9,322 nucleotides of DNA. Source: an uncultured Lentisphaeria bacterium. GTDB taxonomy: Bacteria > Verrucomicrobiota > Lentisphaeria > Victivallales > Victivallaceae. The notes beneath the pieces are model-generated. The model did not search any database. It worked only from the letters and a program-made list of their open reading frames with translations, and was not told where the DNA came from. Numbering within the stretch: the first letter of the stretch is position 1; each line of letters starts with the position of its first letter. The position numbers and the translations under genes were made by a program. Where the stretch lies: the NCBI GenBank assembly GCA_903821255.1, contig CAIJKT010000571.1:1-9322 (forward strand), written 5' to 3'. Positions 7,297-9,322 of this stretch are shown piece by piece.

Positions 7297-7665
7297 TCAA
7301 TGCGGGGCCAGCAGGGTGAACGGCCACAGCGGAATGTTGCGGAGTATGCCGTAACTGACGATTATAATCAGCAGACTCCAGCCGGTACGGGGATGCCATA
7401 ACCATTTTTTGTTGAACAGCAGGATAAGCACTCCGGGAAACAGGATAAACAACAGCGGATTTTTGGCGACAGCGCCGCCGATATCGCCATTAAGCAGACA
7501 ATGCAACGACCTCAAGGTTCCGCAACCGCTGCAATAAAGGCCGGTCATCTCATGAAAGAGGCACGGCGGAGCCAGTTTTGATTCCGCCGGATCGATTGCA
7601 TACAGCAGAAACACCAATCCTAAAAATGTTCCTGCTGCCAAGGAAATTTTGACTGCGCGAGACAT
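7297..7665 (-). CDS. DUF2752 domain membrane protein
   Basis: This small membrane protein of 122 residues belongs to the DUF2752 family, whose function is not established. The family signature is clear: PPCLFHEMTGLYCSGCGTLR (residues 33-52), with Cys35, Cys45 and Cys48, then the LLNGD and NPLLF blocks, and a C-terminal LRNIPLWPFTLLAP. Helices are predicted near residues 7-24, 68-84 and 97-110. The ATG at 7665 begins 4 bases after the stop of the CD225 gene, which suggests translational coupling; there is no clear Shine-Dalgarno sequence. An in-frame TTG at 7698 would add 11 residues and overlap the upstream gene, but it also lacks a ribosome binding site. The cysteines could bind a metal or be redox active; this is a guess. 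Confidence 0.82.
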   Translation of the reverse strand: MSRAVKISLAAGTFLGLVFLLYAIDPAESKLAPPCLFHEMTGLYCSGCGTLRSLHCLLNGDIGGAVAKNPLLFILFPGVLILLFNKKWLWHPRTGWSLLIIIVSYGILRNIPLWPFTLLAPH

Positions 7666-7669
7666 CAAA

Positions 7670-8035
7670 CTAATGCTGTGAGGCGGCTGTCGCAACAAAC
7701 AAAAGATTTATCGCCGTGTAGATAATCACGAAAGCCAAACCGGCCCCGAAGGCAATCCAGCACCACATTCTGGCTTTCCGGGAAGATTGCAGTGCGCCCT
7801 CGATATTGCCGGCGGCGGCCTTTCCGGGAACCTGCGCGGCATAAACGATTGCGGGAATACCGAACGGAATACAGCACAGTACGGTTACGAGAATTGCGAA
7901 AACCAGATATGACTGTATTGGCGGTTGAGACGCTGCGGCGGTTGCCATAATTACTGTCTGGTCCAGCTTTTCATTGCAGCTTACGCATGCTGCCGCGTTG
8001 TCTTCATTTTGAGCTCCGCACTTTTTACAAAACAT
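7670..8035 (-). CDS. Zinc-ribbon CD225/dispanin family membrane protein
   Basis: This 121-residue protein starts with a zinc ribbon, Cys3-X2-Cys6-X10-Cys17-X2-Cys20 (MFCKKCGAQ...CVSC). A short linker leads to a CD225 (interferon-induced transmembrane/dispanin) domain at about 40-115. This has two helices (42-67 and 90-114) joined by a conserved loop with AAGNIEGALQSSRKAR, and the CCIPFG motif at 54-59. Bacterial CD225 proteins have no established role; the eukaryotic relatives are small membrane proteins that affect membrane fusion. The frame stays open far upstream, but ATG 8035 puts the zinc ribbon at the N terminus and is preceded by a G-rich stretch (GGGTGGGAA) that may serve as a weak ribosome binding site. 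It is the first gene of a leftward three-gene set with the DUF2752 and H-X9-DG genes. Confidence 0.87.
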   Translation of the reverse strand: MFCKKCGAQNEDNAAACVSCNEKLDQTVIMATAAASQPPIQSYLVFAILVTVLCCIPFGIPAIVYAAQVPGKAAAGNIEGALQSSRKARMWCWIAFGAGLAFVIIYTAINLLFVATAASQH

Positions 8036-8086
8036 TTCCCACCCCCCGTTTGATTGATGAACTACTCTTTTATCCCGTTGCTGATT

Positions 8087-8092
8087 ATCATA
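8087..8092 (-). promoter_or_regulatory. Candidate -10 box for the CD225 gene set
   Basis: On the minus strand TATGAT (five of six consensus bases) lies about 50 bases upstream of the CD225 start, within the 125-base gap after cusA. The hexamer 17 bases upstream (TGGCTT) is a poor -35 match. It could give the three small membrane genes their own transcript; read-through from cusA is equally possible. Confidence 0.3.
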
Positions 8093-8160
8093 CCCGCACA
8101 AGAGTAATAAAGCCAGTTCCATTTTTAGAAAGTTGAAATATTTTTCAGCCATGCGTCCGG

Positions 8161-9321
8161 TCAGGGAATATGCGCGTCCGGATACCGGGACTGGTGCTCC
8201 TGCCGCTCCCACTCGACGAACTGCTTGTTCAGTTCATCCCATTTCCTGCGCGGCGGTTTGGGGCCTTTGATCCACTCGACCTGGCGGCCGCGCCAGATGG
8301 AATAGATGGCAGGCACGATTTCAAGGGTGAGAATGGTGCTGGTGATCAGGCCGCCGATCATCGGCGCGGCGATGCGCTGGATGGCTTCCGCTCCGGCGCC
8401 GTGCGCCCAGAGCGCGGGCAGCAGGGCCAGAGTGGTCATTCCCACCACCATCAATTTCGGACGGACGCGCTGGACAGCGCCGTAAGTAATGGCTTCGAAC
8501 AGGTCATACTGGTTATTCATCCGCCCCGCCCGCTGATATGCGTGAAATGCTTCATCGAGATAAATGATCATTACCGTGCCGGTTTGCGCGGCCAGTCCGG
8601 CCAGCGCGATGATCCCGACCCATACGGCAATGCTCATATTGTAATCCAGCAGCCAGAGCAGCCAGATGCTGCCGGTCATGGCGAACGGGATGGAAAGCAG
8701 AATAATGAAGGTTTCGGCAACACTCTTGAAGTTCATATAAAGCAGCACAAAAATCAGCATCAGCGTGAACGGCACCACCAGTTTCAGGCGTTCGCTGACG
8801 CGCAGCATGTGCTCATACTGCCCGGACCATTCCAGGCGGTAACCCGCAGGCAGCAAACCGGCTTTCTCGATTTTCTCCGACACCAGTTTCTTGGCATCCG
8901 TGACGTAACCGCCGATGTCGCGCCCGGCCATGTCCACATAGACCCAGCCGGTCAGCGAACCGTTCTCGTTGCGGATCAGCGGCGGTCCGCTGGTGACGCG
9001 GATATCAGCGAGCTGCCCCAGCGGCACCTGCTGAATGGCCTCCGGCCTGGCGCCTGACGACATGCCGTTGCCGCTTCCCGCCTGCGGCGGCTGCCCCGAT
9101 GCGCCGGGCATGACCGGAATGAGCACGCGTTTAAGCTTGCCGATGTCATCGCGCAGTTCACGGCTGTAGCGGACATTGATCGTGTACCGTTCGCGGCCTT
9201 CAACGGTGCGGGCGACCACCATGCCGCCAATCGAAGTTTCCACCTGCGAGAGAACGTCTTCGACATTCAAGCCGTAGCGGGCGATTTCAGCGCGGTTGGG
9301 GGTTATGTCAATATAGTAGCC
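8161..9321 (-). CDS. cusA: CusA/CzcA-family heavy-metal efflux RND transporter, C-terminal part
   Basis: This is the inner-membrane proton-driven pump of a tripartite heavy-metal (Cu/Ag or Co/Zn/Cd type) efflux system, which works with a periplasmic adaptor and an outer-membrane channel. The frame is open to the window edge; 386 residues are visible, roughly the last third of a protein usually above 1,000 residues. The first visible residues (GYYIDITPNRAEIARYGL) match the CusA docking and porter region. Five helices follow the second periplasmic loop, as expected for TM8-12, including GLAAQTGTVMIIYLDEA and RIAAPMIGGLITSTILTLEIVPAIY, both typical of heavy-metal RND pumps. Compared with E. coli CusA there is an insertion of about 25 Gly/Pro/Ser/Met-containing residues (bases 9031-9111). 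The protein ends in a charged tail (WDELNKQFVEWERQEHQSR). The metal-binding methionines and the proton-relay Asp lie beyond the window, so the substrate cannot be assigned. Adaptor and channel genes are probably upstream on this strand. Confidence 0.92.
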   Translation of the reverse strand, partial: GYYIDITPNRAEIARYGLNVEDVLSQVETSIGGMVVARTVEGRERYTINVRYSRELRDDIGKLKRVLIPVMPGASGQPPQAGSGNGMSSGARPEAIQQVPLGQLADIRVTSGPPLIRNENGSLTGWVYVDMAGRDIGGYVTDAKKLVSEKIEKAGLLPAGYRLEWSGQYEHMLRVSERLKLVVPFTLMLIFVLLYMNFKSVAETFIILLSIPFAMTGSIWLLWLLDYNMSIAVWVGIIALAGLAAQTGTVMIIYLDEAFHAYQRAGRMNNQYDLFEAITYGAVQRVRPKLMVVGMTTLALLPALWAHGAGAEAIQRIAAPMIGGLITSTILTLEIVPAIYSIWRGRQVEWIKGPKPPRRKWDELNKQFVEWERQEHQSRYPDAHIP

Positions 9322-9322
9322 G

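Noticed and set aside
8133..8175. Small direct repeat CCGGACGC and a short AT-rich symmetry near the cusA stop, considered as a terminator or operator
   Set aside because: The arms are too short and imperfect to distinguish from chance, and no stem with a U tract is formed.
8036..8212. N-terminal extension of the CD225 protein to an ATG at 8152 or 8212
   Set aside because: The frame is open, but the extension has no family similarity, would put the zinc ribbon inside the protein and overlap cusA in the longest form, and neither start has a ribosome binding site.
8170..9057. A 295-residue open frame on the plus strand opposite the RND pump gene
   Set aside because: The translation is His/Gln/Arg-rich low-complexity sequence, typical of an antisense shadow in GC-rich coding DNA; the minus strand clearly encodes CusA-like sequence.

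Overview
This 9.3 kb window comes from a Gram-negative bacterium of moderate GC content. It holds two partial and five complete protein-coding genes plus a few candidate regulatory elements. The best clue to lineage is an H-X9-DG pilin-associated motif in the protein at 6588-7280. Such motifs are very abundant in the Planctomycetes/Verrucomicrobia/Lentisphaerae (PVC) group. A ferredoxin-type siroheme reductase and a CusA-type RND pump fit a PVC bacterium, but the assignment is an inference. No rRNA, tRNA, CRISPR array or insertion sequence was recognised, and no stretch over 300 bases lacks a gene.

Plus strand, 1-4801. The window opens inside cysN, the GTPase subunit of ATP sulfurylase. Its C-terminal extension is related to APS kinase (CysC), but the P-loop and other catalytic motifs have been replaced. 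It is followed 63 bases later by a siroheme/4Fe-4S sulfite (or nitrite) reductase. Together they look like the first and last steps of assimilatory sulfate reduction. An unrelated soluble sensor kinase (REC-PAS-HisKA-HATPase) follows, after a long, nearly perfect AT-rich inverted repeat that overlaps a consensus -10 element.

Minus strand, 4830-9322. The kinase gene converges on an ABC-F ATPase of the YbiT type, with 28 bases between the two stop codons. Upstream of ybiT lies a three-gene set read leftward: a zinc-ribbon CD225 (dispanin) membrane protein, a DUF2752 membrane protein 4 bases later, and a three-helix membrane protein with a pseudopilin-like H-X9-DG domain 16 bases after that. Upstream again is the C-terminal third of a CusA/CzcA-family heavy-metal RND transporter, cut by the window edge.

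The two observations most worth following are the catalytically dead APS-kinase-like domain on CysN and the compact CD225/DUF2752/H-X9-DG membrane cassette, whose function is unknown.
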